From positions 1-35,884 of the forward strand of contig NZ_FOVK01000017.1 in the NCBI RefSeq assembly GCF_900115135.1: 35,884 nucleotides of DNA, in the 5' to 3' direction. The DNA is from Proteiniclasticum ruminis (GTDB lineage: Bacteria; Bacillota; Clostridia; Clostridiales; Clostridiaceae). Positions 1 through 7,290 of the stretch are shown here, piece by piece. Under the pieces are notes generated by a model that was given only the letters and a program-made list of their open reading frames with translations, was not told where the DNA came from and did no database searches. A program made the position numbers and the translations under genes. How positions within the stretch are numbered: position 1 is the stretch's first letter; every line of letters starts with the position of its first letter.

Positions 1-69
1 CCCCTAGGGGACTCGAACCCCTGATACCACCGTGAAAGGGTGGTGTCTTAACCGCTTGACCAAGGGGCC
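1..69 (-). tRNA. tRNA-Glu (TTC), 3' end cut by window edge
   Basis: The reverse complement begins GGCCCCTTGG and carries the anticodon loop CTTTCAC, which gives anticodon TTC (Glu), followed by a normal T arm with GGTTCGAGTCC. All 69 bases are identical to the complete tRNA-Glu at 262-336. Only the last acceptor bases and the CCA end fall outside the window. It is the most distal member of the array in the direction of transcription. Confidence 0.95.
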
Positions 70-86
70 ATAGTTAAATATTTAAT

Positions 87-163
87 TGGCGACCCAGAAG
101 GGACTCGAACCCTCGACCTCCGGCGTGACAGGCCGGCACTCTAACCAACTGAGCCACTGGGCC
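87..163 (-). tRNA. tRNA-Asp (GTC)
   Basis: The 77-nt reverse complement begins GGCCCAGTGGCTCAG and ends GGGTCGCCA, with the CCA encoded. The anticodon loop CTGTCAC gives GTC (Asp), and the T arm GGTTCGAGTCC is intact. It lies 7 nt downstream of tRNA-Val in the same transcript. Confidence 0.97.
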
Positions 164-170
164 ATATATA

Positions 171-246
171 TGGTGGGAACAACAGGGATCGAACCTGTGA
201 CCCTCTGCTTGTAAGGCAGATGCTCTCCCAGCTGAGCTATGCTCCC
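171..246 (-). tRNA. tRNA-Val (TAC)
   Basis: The 76-nt reverse complement begins GGGAGCATAGCTCAG and ends GTTCCCACCA, with the CCA encoded. The anticodon loop CTTACAA gives TAC (Val). The acceptor stem GGGAGCA/TGTTCCC pairs fully, with one G-U pair. It is the second gene of the array. Confidence 0.97.
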
Positions 247-261
247 ATACATAATAAAAAA

Positions 262-336
262 TGGTGACCCCTAGGGGACTCGAACCCCTGATACCACCGT
301 GAAAGGGTGGTGTCTTAACCGCTTGACCAAGGGGCC
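262..336 (-). tRNA. tRNA-Glu (TTC)
   Basis: The 75-nt reverse complement begins GGCCCCTTGG and ends GGGGTCACCA, with the CCA encoded. The anticodon loop CTTTCAC gives TTC (Glu). It is the promoter-proximal gene of the array, about 58 nt downstream of the predicted start site. The distal tRNA-Glu at 1-69 is an exact copy over all 69 visible bases. Confidence 0.97.
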
Positions 337-400
337 ATATCGCCATTAATGAGTATTTATTTCCATCAGAATTAACCTAGGCGTTAACCTGACAAAGACT

Positions 401-429
401 ATAATACCTAACATTTAACAGACTGTCAA
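401..429 (-). promoter_or_regulatory. sigma-A-type promoter of the tRNA array
   Basis: On the minus strand there is TTGACA (424-429), a 17-bp spacer and TATTAT (401-406). The -35 is perfect and the -10 matches at 5 of 6 positions. It faces the tRNA genes, with an expected start near 394. It is among the strongest promoters in the window, as expected for stable RNA genes. No terminator is visible between it and the end of the upstream gene at 459, so some readthrough into the tRNAs is possible. Confidence 0.85.
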
Positions 430-458
430 CATTTTTTATGAAAAAAAATTCTAATTTG

Positions 459-836
459 TTAGTAGCTGAGCTCCACCAAGGTGCAACCTTCCACATATTC
501 CATGCCATGCTTTACACAAAAGTCCTGAATCTCATAGCTTCTTGCCCCAGGCTGCGCAAGAACCATTTTGATTCCATAGGCTTCCGCATCCTGAACAATT
601 TCCAGTCCTCTGGTCGGATTGATGACCAAATTCAGCACCTCATACTTCACGTCTTCTCCCTCCAAGTCCTGGAAAGATTTAAAGACGGATGGATTCTCTT
701 CTTTGGGGTGAAGTCCTGCAACATGGTATCCTCTCCGGTTCAGTTTCTGATAGATTCTGCCGGCATACTTCATTTCATTGAGAACATCCCCAGCCACGAC
801 CCAGTTCTTATACTTCAAAAAATCCTTTGCTTCCAT
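459..836 (-). CDS. CoA-binding domain protein (YccU-like)
   Basis: This 125-aa protein has the length and layout of the small single-domain CoA_binding_2 family, a Rossmann-like fold related to the CoA-binding part of succinyl-CoA synthetase. The family's usual landmarks can be seen: KNWVVAGDV near residues 10-18 in the nucleotide-binding loop position, a LVINP strand in the middle, the AQPGA motif near residue 95, and a C-terminal GCTLVELS ending. The precise physiological role of the family is not established. The start is supported by an AGGAGGG site a few bases upstream. It appears to be a single-gene unit; a possible promoter lies at 881-909. Confidence 0.85.
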   Translation of the reverse strand: MEAKDFLKYKNWVVAGDVLNEMKYAGRIYQKLNRRGYHVAGLHPKEENPSVFKSFQDLEGEDVKYEVLNLVINPTRGLEIVQDAEAYGIKMVLAQPGARSYEIQDFCVKHGMEYVEGCTLVELSY

Positions 837-880
837 AAAAACCCTCCTGTTTCAGGATGATGAGCTGATTCTATATCCCT

Positions 881-909
881 ATTATACTCATAGTTTTCTT
901 AGAATTCCA
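881..909 (-). promoter_or_regulatory. possible promoter of the CoA-binding gene
   Basis: On the minus strand TATAAT (881-886) is a perfect -10 placed 17 bp from TGGAAT (904-909), which matches the -35 consensus at only 3 of 6 positions. It would start transcription about 40 nt before the start codon. The -10 is convincing and the -35 is weak. Confidence 0.45.
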
Positions 910-941
910 TACCTCAGTAAACTTAGACCAGACTTCTCATA

Positions 942-970
942 AAGACAAGGAGAACCACATCCCTTATAAT
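942..970 (+). promoter_or_regulatory. likely promoter of the flavoprotein gene
   Basis: AAGACA (942-947), a 17-bp spacer and a perfect TATAAT (965-970) lie about 48 bp before the start codon at 1018. The -35 element matches at 4 of 6 positions. Confidence 0.55.
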
Positions 971-1017
971 GAACATAAGATAACACATTAAGAGCACATG
1001 AAAGAAGAGGAATCATT

Positions 1018-2259
1018 ATGGAAAAATATGACATTATCATTGTAGGAGGAGGCGCTTCGGGTGTTTTTCTCTCCTTGCTTTTAAAAGATTATGGTAAAGA
1101 TGTTTTGCTTTTGGAGGCAAAAGACCGCATCCTCAAAAAGCTTCTCACCACAGGCAATGGAAGATGCAACATCACCAATGAGAATGTGATGAATGAGATT
1201 GAAGACCGCTATACAAGCTCAAATAAAAGGTATACTTTCTCCCCTCTCTACACCTATCCTTTAGAAGAGACCTTGAGCTATTTCAGCAGTCTTGGTCTGC
1301 ACCTGAAAACCCTCGAAGATCGTAAAATGTATCCGCTATCACTTCAAGCCTCCTCTGTAGTGGATACGCTGAGGCTTTCACTGGAAGAAAAAGGCGTTCC
1401 TGTTCATCTTCAGTCCAAGGTGAAACACATCAGAAAAGATCCCGGTATATTCACCCTGACTACCGATGAGATGGAGTATCAGTGCAGGACTCTTGTCATC
1501 AGCACCGGAGGAATGTCTGCGCCTAACACAGGTTCAGACGGATCCATTTTTAAACTTCTGAAAGCATTCAAGCATACGATCATTACGCCTATGCCCGCGC
1601 TGGTTCAACTTAACCTGGATGCACCCTATCTTCGGGCTTTAAGCGGAGTGAAGCTGGATGGTAAAGCGACACTCTATACCAGCCAGGAGATTCTGCGGGT
1701 GGAAGAGGGTGAACTTCTCTTCACAGATTATGGCATATCAGGCCCCCCCATTCTCCAGGTGTCCCGTTTTGTCCATCCGAATCTCTTTGGGGGAAAACCC
1801 CTTTATCTACGACTGAATTTCTTCCCGGAGATGACAGAAGATGAGCTGAAAAATCTTGTCCTCAACCAGATGGCGCTGCTTTCCCACAGAACCTGCCAGG
1901 ATGCACTAAGAAGTCTGCTCCCAGGAAAACTGATTCCAGTGCTGCTGAAAGAATCAGGGATACAGAAGCCCTCTTCTCTTGTCTCTGAAGTGGATCCAAA
2001 GCACTTTCTGACCCTAATTAAGCTCCTTCAGAACTGGGAGTTCCAGATCATGGGTACACAGAGCTTCAATAGTGCGCAGGGCACCTATGGAGGTGTGGAT
2101 ACCAGAGAGGTAAAGGAAACCTTAGAGTCTAAGATTGTTCCTGGGCTGTATTTCACCGGTGAAGTTCTGGATGTTCTGGGCGCCTGCGGCGGATATAATC
2201 TTCAGTGGGCCTGGTCTACAGCCGGAACCGTGATGAAAGCACTGACCAATCAGCTCTAA
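1018..2259 (+). CDS. BaiN/HI0933-family FAD-dependent oxidoreductase
   Basis: This 413-aa flavoprotein has an N-terminal dinucleotide-binding loop, VGGGASG (residues 9-15), followed by LLLEAKDRILKKLLTTGNGRCNITN, the signature of the HI0933/YhiN/BaiN family. The C-terminal segment FTGEVLDVLGACGGYNLQWAW is the second family hallmark and closes the FAD site. Length is normal for the family (about 400-420 aa). The family binds FAD and members are annotated as NAD(P)/FAD-dependent or aminoacetone oxidases; BaiN of a gut Clostridium acts on bile-acid intermediates, but this role cannot be transferred on sequence alone. An AGAGG-type ribosome site precedes the ATG. The gene is transcribed toward the origin, opposite to most neighbours, and ends in a strong hairpin. 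Confidence 0.9.
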   Translation: MEKYDIIIVGGGASGVFLSLLLKDYGKDVLLLEAKDRILKKLLTTGNGRCNITNENVMNEIEDRYTSSNKRYTFSPLYTYPLEETLSYFSSLGLHLKTLEDRKMYPLSLQASSVVDTLRLSLEEKGVPVHLQSKVKHIRKDPGIFTLTTDEMEYQCRTLVISTGGMSAPNTGSDGSIFKLLKAFKHTIITPMPALVQLNLDAPYLRALSGVKLDGKATLYTSQEILRVEEGELLFTDYGISGPPILQVSRFVHPNLFGGKPLYLRLNFFPEMTEDELKNLVLNQMALLSHRTCQDALRSLLPGKLIPVLLKESGIQKPSSLVSEVDPKHFLTLIKLLQNWEFQIMGTQSFNSAQGTYGGVDTREVKETLESKIVPGLYFTGEVLDVLGACGGYNLQWAWSTAGTVMKALTNQL

Positions 2260-2298
2260 AAAGAGCAGGAAATCTCTACATCAGATTTCCTGCTCTTT
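2260..2298. terminator. hairpin terminator between convergent genes
   Basis: A perfect 16-bp stem (2260-2275 with 2283-2298) with a 7-nt loop starts directly after the flavoprotein stop codon. It is followed on the plus strand by CCTTTTCCC and on the minus strand by TTTTAGAG, so it could serve both convergent genes. Confidence 0.8.
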
Positions 2299-2318
2299 CC
2301 TTTTCCCTGTCATTTTTT

Positions 2319-3137
2319 TCAGTCTTTCTGAAAATAAGGCTTCTGGACGTACTGGATGAACTCTTCCATATAACTGGCCCAGGCTCCTTCATTATGGGTT
2401 TTCCCTGCACCGATTTTAACCATCAGATCTTCCAGCGATGCCCCTTTTTTCAGTGCTTTCTTCAGAAAACGCATACTGTTGTCTATATAGGTTTGCGAAT
2501 GCTCGTAGTCCACTTTTCCTTCTGCTTCTCTTTCCTCTTCTGTGCCCACCTGAAGGAAGATCCGGGCATTTCTATACTCCCCTTCTTTCTCCAGCATCTC
2601 TATAAAGGGCTCTTCCGAAACCCAGGACGCTAAGGAAAATACCCCCAGGGTCCCAAACATCTCCGGATATGTAGCACCGATGTAAGAGGTCATGAGCCCC
2701 CCCATGGAACTTCCCGCCAATGCACGGTATTCTCTTTCAGTTTTCAGTGGATATTCTTTTTCCAGAAGCGGAAGGATTCTTTCAATGAAGTGCTTCGCAA
2801 AATTACCCCCTTCCCCAGCCGATGAATAGTTCTCCACGATAAATGGCCATGGACCATACTCATCCAGCCTGCAAGCTCCAGCATTATCAATCCCAACAAC
2901 AGCCATGGGCAAAGCTTCCTGTCTATCAATCAGAGCCTCCAAAGCTTCCTGGACGCCCCAGGTTACCCCGCCAAAGGCATCTTCTTTCTCAAAAAGATTC
3001 TGCCCATCAAACATATAAAGCACTGGCACTTTCTCCCCAGCTTTTAACCGCTCTGGAAGCAGCAGCCGAACTCTTCTTTTTTCTCCTGAGAGCATTTCAA
3101 TATGGATATCCTCCCGTTTCACCCGCATACACCTCAT
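2319..3137 (-). CDS. alpha/beta-hydrolase esterase (esterase D / Fes-like)
   Basis: This 272-aa protein fits the putative-esterase family (PF00756) of alpha/beta hydrolases. The nucleophile elbow GSSMG is at residues 142-146, making Ser144 the likely nucleophile. His248 in GKTHNEGAW is the likely catalytic histidine, and VLYMFDGQNLF near residues 39-49 is the usual strand and oxyanion-hole region. No signal peptide is seen, so it is probably cytoplasmic. The substrate cannot be told; relatives act on acyl esters, ferri-siderophore esters or S-formylglutathione. Start choice is uncertain: the ATG at 3137 has little ribosome-site sequence, while the ATG at 3128 has GAGG only 3 nt away. It lies downstream of purA beyond a hairpin. 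Confidence 0.8.
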   Translation of the reverse strand: MRCMRVKREDIHIEMLSGEKRRVRLLLPERLKAGEKVPVLYMFDGQNLFEKEDAFGGVTWGVQEALEALIDRQEALPMAVVGIDNAGACRLDEYGPWPFIVENYSSAGEGGNFAKHFIERILPLLEKEYPLKTEREYRALAGSSMGGLMTSYIGATYPEMFGTLGVFSLASWVSEEPFIEMLEKEGEYRNARIFLQVGTEEEREAEGKVDYEHSQTYIDNSMRFLKKALKKGASLEDLMVKIGAGKTHNEGAWASYMEEFIQYVQKPYFQKD

Positions 3138-3164
3138 CTTTTCTTTTTAACCATCATAACAGGA

Positions 3165-3199
3165 AAGCCTGTGGAATTCACGTTCCACAGGCTTTTTTT
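3165..3199. terminator. hairpin terminator after purA
   Basis: A perfect 12-bp stem (3165-3176 with 3183-3194) with a 6-nt loop abuts the purA stop codon. The T run (3193-3199) is on the plus-strand side; reading leftward from purA the hairpin is followed by only TCCTGTT. It probably separates purA from the esterase gene, but its U tract in that direction is poor, so termination may be partial. Confidence 0.6.
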
Positions 3200-4486
3200 C
3201 TATAGGGAGTCTTTCTGGAAGGTCTGATCTCTTCTTGGGCCCACAGAGATGATAGAGCACTTGATCTCAAGAAGCTCTTCGATTCTGTCAATGTACTTCT
3301 TTGCATTCAGGGGAAGCTCTTCATAGGTTTTTGCTTCCGCCACACTGTCATCCCAGCCATCAAACTCTTCATATACTGGCTCGCATTCCGCCAGATCCTT
3401 TAAACTTGCAGGGAAGTAATCAATCACCTGATCCTTCAGCTTATATCCAACACAAATCTTCACCTTCTCAAGACCTGCCAAAGTATCAATCTTCGTCAGT
3501 ACAAGAGAGGTCAGTCCAGAGACACGGATGGAAGTCTTCACGATGACAAGATCCAGCCAGCCGCATCTTCTGCTTCTGCCGGTGGTGGTGCCATATTCAT
3601 GACCCTTTTCACGAATCCATTCTCCGACCTCATTTTCCAGCTCCGTTGGAAATGGTCCTTTTCCTACTCTTGTGGTATAAGCCTTGGTGACGCCTACAGC
3701 TCTCTCAATGAACCTTGGACCAACACCTGTTCCTGAAGCCACGCCACCTGCTGTGGTATTGGATGATGTCACATAGGGATAGGTTCCATAATCTATGTCC
3801 AGAAGCATCCCTTGAGCACCTTCAAAAAGAACTTTTTTACCTTTTCTGATGTCTTCATAAAGAACAACGGACGTATCCCGTACAAATGGTCGCACCCTGT
3901 TTCCAAGGGCAAGGTACTGCTGGAAAACAGTCTCCTCATCCAGTTCTTCTCCACCAAGAATCTCCGTAATATAGCGGTTTTTCTCCAGAAGATTCAGATG
4001 AAGCTTTTCCCGGAGCACATCCTCGTGAAGCAAATCGCAGACACGGATACCGGATCTCTCCACTTTGTCTGTATAGGCTGGTCCTATCCCTTTTCCTGTG
4101 GTGCCGATGTCGTTTTTTCCACGAGCCTTTTCCTTCAGCTGATCCAGCACCTGATGATACGGCATGATCACAGTGGCTCTGTCGCTCACCTGAAGAGTCT
4201 CAGGTGTGATTTCAACACCCAGGGCTTCCAGATACTCCACCTCTCTGAAAAATGCCGCAGGATCAAAGGCAACACCATTGCCAATGATGTTCTTCTTATT
4301 ACCATGGATGATACCGGAAGGAATGAGATGAAGCTTATACTGCTTTTCCCCCACTTCCACGGTATGTCCCGCATTGTTTCCACCTTGAAAGCGAACCACA
4401 ACCTCAGCACTTTCTGCCAGATAATCTGTGATTTTTCCCTTTCCTTCGTCACCCCATTGAGCACCAACGATTACTACTGTAGACAT
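3200..4486 (-). CDS. purA: adenylosuccinate synthetase
   Basis: PurA makes adenylosuccinate from IMP, aspartate and GTP, the first committed step to AMP. The 428-aa protein opens with [12 protein letters not shown] (residues 7-18), the P-loop-like signature. Asp13 and His41 (in GGNNAGHT) match the catalytic pair of the E. coli enzyme in number and context. Downstream landmarks [27 protein letters not shown] and LTKID are all present. The start at 4486 ([13 protein letters not shown]) is chosen over an upstream in-frame start because GGAGG lies 9 nt before it and the family begins at this point. It is probably a single-gene unit; the gap to divergent pgsA holds an imperfect inverted repeat (4574-4608). 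Confidence 0.97.
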   Translation of the reverse strand: MSTVVIVGAQWGDEGKGKITDYLAESAEVVVRFQGGNNAGHTVEVGEKQYKLHLIPSGIIHGNKKNIIGNGVAFDPAAFFREVEYLEALGVEITPETLQVSDRATVIMPYHQVLDQLKEKARGKNDIGTTGKGIGPAYTDKVERSGIRVCDLLHEDVLREKLHLNLLEKNRYITEILGGEELDEETVFQQYLALGNRVRPFVRDTSVVLYEDIRKGKKVLFEGAQGMLLDIDYGTYPYVTSSNTTAGGVASGTGVGPRFIERAVGVTKAYTTRVGKGPFPTELENEVGEWIREKGHEYGTTTGRSRRCGWLDLVIVKTSIRVSGLTSLVLTKIDTLAGLEKVKICVGYKLKDQVIDYFPASLKDLAECEPVYEEFDGWDDSVAEAKTYEELPLNAKKYIDRIEELLEIKCSIISVGPRRDQTFQKDSL

Positions 4487-4519
4487 GATTTTTTCCCTCC
4501 AAATCAAATTGCCAGTACT

Positions 4520-4548
4520 ATCTTAACAGAAACGGACAATCACATCAA
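4520..4548 (-). promoter_or_regulatory. possible purA promoter
   Basis: On the minus strand TTGATG (4543-4548), a 17-bp spacer and TAAGAT (4520-4525) are preceded by a TGT extension, so the -10 is of the extended type. It places the start about 25-30 nt before the purA ATG. A competing TATAAT on the same strand lies at 4567-4572 but lacks a recognisable -35. Confidence 0.5.
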
Positions 4549-4687
4549 TTTTTTATTTATCATATGATTATATCGGAACGATAATTTAGACACGAATAAT
4601 ATCGTCCGTTTAAATGGCGAATGTACAGCTGAATCAGCCGGGAACTGTTTCATAGTCCCCCTTACCCTCACTTTTTCCTTGAGAATC

Positions 4688-4716
4688 AGGACAAAAACCC
4701 AGAGATTCGGTATAAT
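4688..4716 (+). promoter_or_regulatory. likely pgsA promoter
   Basis: AGGACA (4688-4693), a 17-bp spacer and a perfect TATAAT (4711-4716) lie 60 bp before the pgsA start. The -35 matches at 4 of 6 positions. Confidence 0.55.
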
Positions 4717-4775
4717 AGAAGTACGAAGACCATCGATGTTCCAGACTTAGAGCGAAAGAAAAGGTGTGATCATTC

Positions 4776-5327
4776 ATGGAAAAAGAAAAGACATCATCGA
4801 ATTTTAACCTGCCGAATCTCATCACGTCCTTTAGAGTTTTATTGATACCTATATTTATCTATGTGTATTTCAAAAATCCAGAAGAGAATCTTCTCTATTC
4901 TGTCGTTATTTTCTTCGTGGCGGGGATTTCAGATTTCCTGGACGGGTATCTGGCAAGGAAGAACAATCTGGTGACTCCTTTTGGCACCGTCATGGACCCC
5001 TTGGCCGATAAGCTGATGCTTCTGACAGCCATTGTCTCCTATACCATCACCGATGTGATTCCCTATGCCATCTTGATTCTCGTGGGTGTTCGAGAGACTC
5101 TGATGATACTTGGAGGCATCATTGTTTATAAGATGGGGATCATCAACCCAGCCAACAGACTTGGTAAATTTGTTACTTTTTCCTTCTATATCGGAATTCT
5201 TACCCTGCTGTTCCAGAAAACCCTCGGAATCGCATTTCTCTTTTTCTCTGCAATACTTGGGTTTATCGCAGGATTCAGCTATATCAGAACCACTTTGGAA
5301 AAGAAAAAACAGAAAAATGAAGCATAA
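4776..5327 (+). CDS. pgsA: CDP-diacylglycerol-glycerol-3-phosphate 3-phosphatidyltransferase
   Basis: PgsA makes phosphatidylglycerol phosphate from CDP-diacylglycerol and glycerol 3-phosphate in the membrane, the committed step to phosphatidylglycerol and cardiolipin. The 183-aa protein carries the complete CDP-alcohol phosphotransferase signature: Asp53, Asp56-Gly57, Ala60-Arg61, Gly70, Asp74 and Asp78 with the exact family spacing. About five to six hydrophobic helices surround this motif, and the first (around residues 15-31) follows the typical NLPNLITSFR start. Length is normal. AAAGGTG upstream serves as ribosome site. It is a single-gene unit, opposite in direction to its neighbours, and ends at a bidirectional terminator. 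PgsA rather than another CDP-alcohol transferase is inferred from the N-terminus and length. Confidence 0.92.
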   Translation: MEKEKTSSNFNLPNLITSFRVLLIPIFIYVYFKNPEENLLYSVVIFFVAGISDFLDGYLARKNNLVTPFGTVMDPLADKLMLLTAIVSYTITDVIPYAILILVGVRETLMILGGIIVYKMGIINPANRLGKFVTFSFYIGILTLLFQKTLGIAFLFFSAILGFIAGFSYIRTTLEKKKQKNEA

Positions 5328-5329
5328 GA

Positions 5330-5359
5330 AAAAAGAGCCGCAGTACTGCAGCTCTTTTT
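5330..5359. terminator. bidirectional terminator between pgsA and the NUDIX gene
   Basis: The stem AAAAAGAGC/GCTCTTTTT, a C-A mismatch, then GCAG/CTGC starts 2 nt after the pgsA stop. The A and T runs at the two ends make it usable from both strands, matching its place between convergent genes. Confidence 0.85.
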
Positions 5360-5384
5360 ATATGCCTGTAGCAACCTAATTGAC

Positions 5385-5819
5385 TCAGTCCTCGTTGGAC
5401 TGCAGATAAGTATCCATGAACTGCTTCGCAGATGCCAGGATGCTTTTGCTTTCTTTAAATGTTATTTTTTCTTTTGCCTCATCATAGAAAAGATACTGAT
5501 ACTCAAGAATTTCTTCTTCCTGAATCTGAACTTCTCCCATGGAAAAGCCCAAATAGAATGTCACAGTTTTTTCCACACCAGGCTTCGGTGAATACTTAGA
5601 CTTCTCTTTGAACCCTTCAATGAGACGAACCCGAAGGCCTGTCTCCTCAAAAACTTCTCTCATCGCGGTTTCCTTGCTAGATTCCCCCTCTTCTTTATGC
5701 CCTTTTGGAAAATCCCAATGACCACCGTTTCTATGCCTGATCAGAAGGAACTCCTTCTTTTCGTTAATGATCACAGCACCATAAGACTTTTCTCTTTCCT
5801 GACCAAATTGAATGCCCAA
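5385..5819 (-). CDS. NUDIX hydrolase (diadenosine-polyphosphate type)
   Basis: The NUDIX box is complete: GHKEEGESSKETAMREVFEE followed by TGL (about residues 40-62 from the chosen start), with the REVxEE core that binds the catalytic metal. The flanking HRNGGHWDFPKGH is typical of small bis(5'-nucleosyl)-tetraphosphatase-like NUDIX enzymes, which cut nucleoside diphosphate derivatives; the true substrate is unknown. I place the start at a TTG (5819) because GGAGG lies exactly 6 nt upstream. The ATG at 5843 has no ribosome site and would add 8 unusual residues, so the product is about 144 aa. A TATAAT at 5879-5884 may be its -10. It follows dnaB beyond a terminator. Confidence 0.85.
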   Translation of the reverse strand: MGIQFGQEREKSYGAVIINEKKEFLLIRHRNGGHWDFPKGHKEEGESSKETAMREVFEETGLRVRLIEGFKEKSKYSPKPGVEKTVTFYLGFSMGEVQIQEEEILEYQYLFYDEAKEKITFKESKSILASAKQFMDTYLQSNED

Positions 5820-5896
5820 ATTAAACCTCCACTGGATTTTCATTTTGGTGCATCACGCTTGCACCAACCTCTACTTTCATTATACGGAAAATATAC

Positions 5897-5928
5897 AAAA
5901 AGAAAAAGGCCTGATATCATCAAGCCTT
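5897..5928 (-). terminator. terminator of the DUF2232-gdpP-rplI-lonC-dnaB operon
   Basis: On the minus strand a 10-bp stem (5906-5915 with 5919-5928, one G-U pair) with a 3-nt loop is followed by TTTCTTTTT. It starts about 17 nt past the dnaB stop. Confidence 0.85.
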
Positions 5929-5945
5929 GCTTACTTTCTTCCATA

Positions 5946-7277
5946 TTAATTCTGATGGACCATATCCAAACGTGCGAACTTGGAGTACTGGCCAAGCCAC
6001 GCCATTTTGATCGTTCCCACGGGACCATTTCTCTGCTTCGCAATGATACACTCTGCAATGTTCTTATCTTCCGTATCCTGATTATAGTACTCATCACGAT
6101 ATAGAAACATCACAAGGTCAGCATCCTGCTCGATGGAACCGGATTCTCTAAGGTCAGACAGCATGGGTCTATGATCCGCTCTTTGTTCAGGTGCTCTAGA
6201 CAGCTGGGAAAGAGCAATGACAGGACACTGCATCTCCTTTGCCAGTGCTTTGATGGATCTTGAAATTTCTGAGACTTCCTGCTGCCTGCTTTCCCCTTTA
6301 CCACTCATCAGCTGCAAGTAGTCGATGAGAATCAGATCTATTCCATGTTCCAGTTTCAGTCTTCTGCATTTGGAGCGCATTTCGGTCACAGAGATACCCG
6401 CTGTATCATCAATATAGATTTTAGCCTGGGAAAGCGGTCCTGAGGCTCTTGCGATGTTCTCCCAGTCTCTGTCATCCAGATCTCCATTACGGAGCTTTGT
6501 CAGCTCCACATTGGCCTCAGAACAGAGAAACTTATACGCCAGCTGATCCATACCCATTTCCAAAGAGAAAATCGCAATGGATTTCCCTTCTCTTAAAGCA
6601 GCATGCTCCGCCAGGTTCAACGCGAAGGTGGTCTTTCCCATGGAAGGTCTTGCCGCAATCAGCACCATGTCTCCTTTCTGGAAACCTGATGTCATTCTGT
6701 CCAGCTCCGGAAAGGGAGTAGAAACACCCGTGGTGGTCCCTTTATTGTTGTAAACTCTCTCAATCTCCACAAATCCACGTTCAAGGATGGTACTGATGGC
6801 TTCAAACCCACCAGAATTTCTCTTTTCCGCAATATTGAAGATTCTTTTCTCCGCATCCTCCACCACCACATTCACTTCATCCTGTTTGGTGTAGCTGTCG
6901 TCCATAATTTCTGTAGAAGCACGGATCAGTTTTCTCAGCATGGATTTATCAGAAACAATATTGATATAAGACACCAGATTCAACGTGGTGGGAACAGAAG
7001 AGGCAATCTCCGTGAGATACGAAATGCCTCCCACGTACTCCAGCTTGTCGATGGATTTCAGATGGTCCGCCAAGGTGACTAAGTCGATGGGAGTATCCTT
7101 GGTGAACAGATCCAAGATGGCCTGAAAAATAATCTTATGCCCATCACGGTGGAAATCATCAGCCTGAAGCTTTTCTAAAACCGTGGCTATGGCATTCTTG
7201 TCAAGAATCATAGAGCCGATGACAGACTGTTCTGCTTCCTGGTTGTTCGGCATGATTCTCAGCGGTCTATTTTCCAT
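5946..7277 (-). CDS. dnaB: replicative DNA helicase
   Basis: This is the hexameric replicative helicase (called DnaC in B. subtilis), which unwinds DNA ahead of the fork. The N-terminal DnaB domain (NNQEAEQSVIGSMILD, residues 11-26) is followed by a RecA-like domain with Walker A ARPSMGKT (209-216), Walker B LILIDYLQL, and the RQQEVSEISRSIKALAKE and SGSIEQDADLVMFLYRDEYY motifs. Length, 443 aa, is normal. The start is set at the ATG at 7277, 9 nt after AAGGAG; an ATG six bases earlier is only 3 nt from that site. It is the last gene of the operon, 13 nt after lonC. No intein or insertion is seen. Confidence 0.97.
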   Translation of the reverse strand: MENRPLRIMPNNQEAEQSVIGSMILDKNAIATVLEKLQADDFHRDGHKIIFQAILDLFTKDTPIDLVTLADHLKSIDKLEYVGGISYLTEIASSVPTTLNLVSYINIVSDKSMLRKLIRASTEIMDDSYTKQDEVNVVVEDAEKRIFNIAEKRNSGGFEAISTILERGFVEIERVYNNKGTTTGVSTPFPELDRMTSGFQKGDMVLIAARPSMGKTTFALNLAEHAALREGKSIAIFSLEMGMDQLAYKFLCSEANVELTKLRNGDLDDRDWENIARASGPLSQAKIYIDDTAGISVTEMRSKCRRLKLEHGIDLILIDYLQLMSGKGESRQQEVSEISRSIKALAKEMQCPVIALSQLSRAPEQRADHRPMLSDLRESGSIEQDADLVMFLYRDEYYNQDTEDKNIAECIIAKQRNGPVGTIKMAWLGQYSKFARLDMVHQN

Positions 7278-7290
7278 ACTCATCTTCTCC

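Noticed and set aside
74-346. A 90-codon reading frame on the minus strand
   Set aside because: It runs straight through three complete tRNA genes and part of their flanks, so it is a by-product of tRNA sequence.
438-860. A 140-codon plus-strand frame
   Set aside because: It is antisense to the CoA-binding gene, which has a recognisable family and a good ribosome site; the antisense product has no recognisable motif.
3812-4567. A 251-codon plus-strand frame opposite purA
   Set aside because: Despite its length it lies almost wholly antisense to purA, whose product matches its family end to end. It has no ribosome site and no domain.
4487-4775. Search for a purine or other riboswitch before purA or pgsA
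   Set aside because: No conserved aptamer core or terminator/antiterminator pair was recognised; only promoters and an imperfect inverted repeat are visible.
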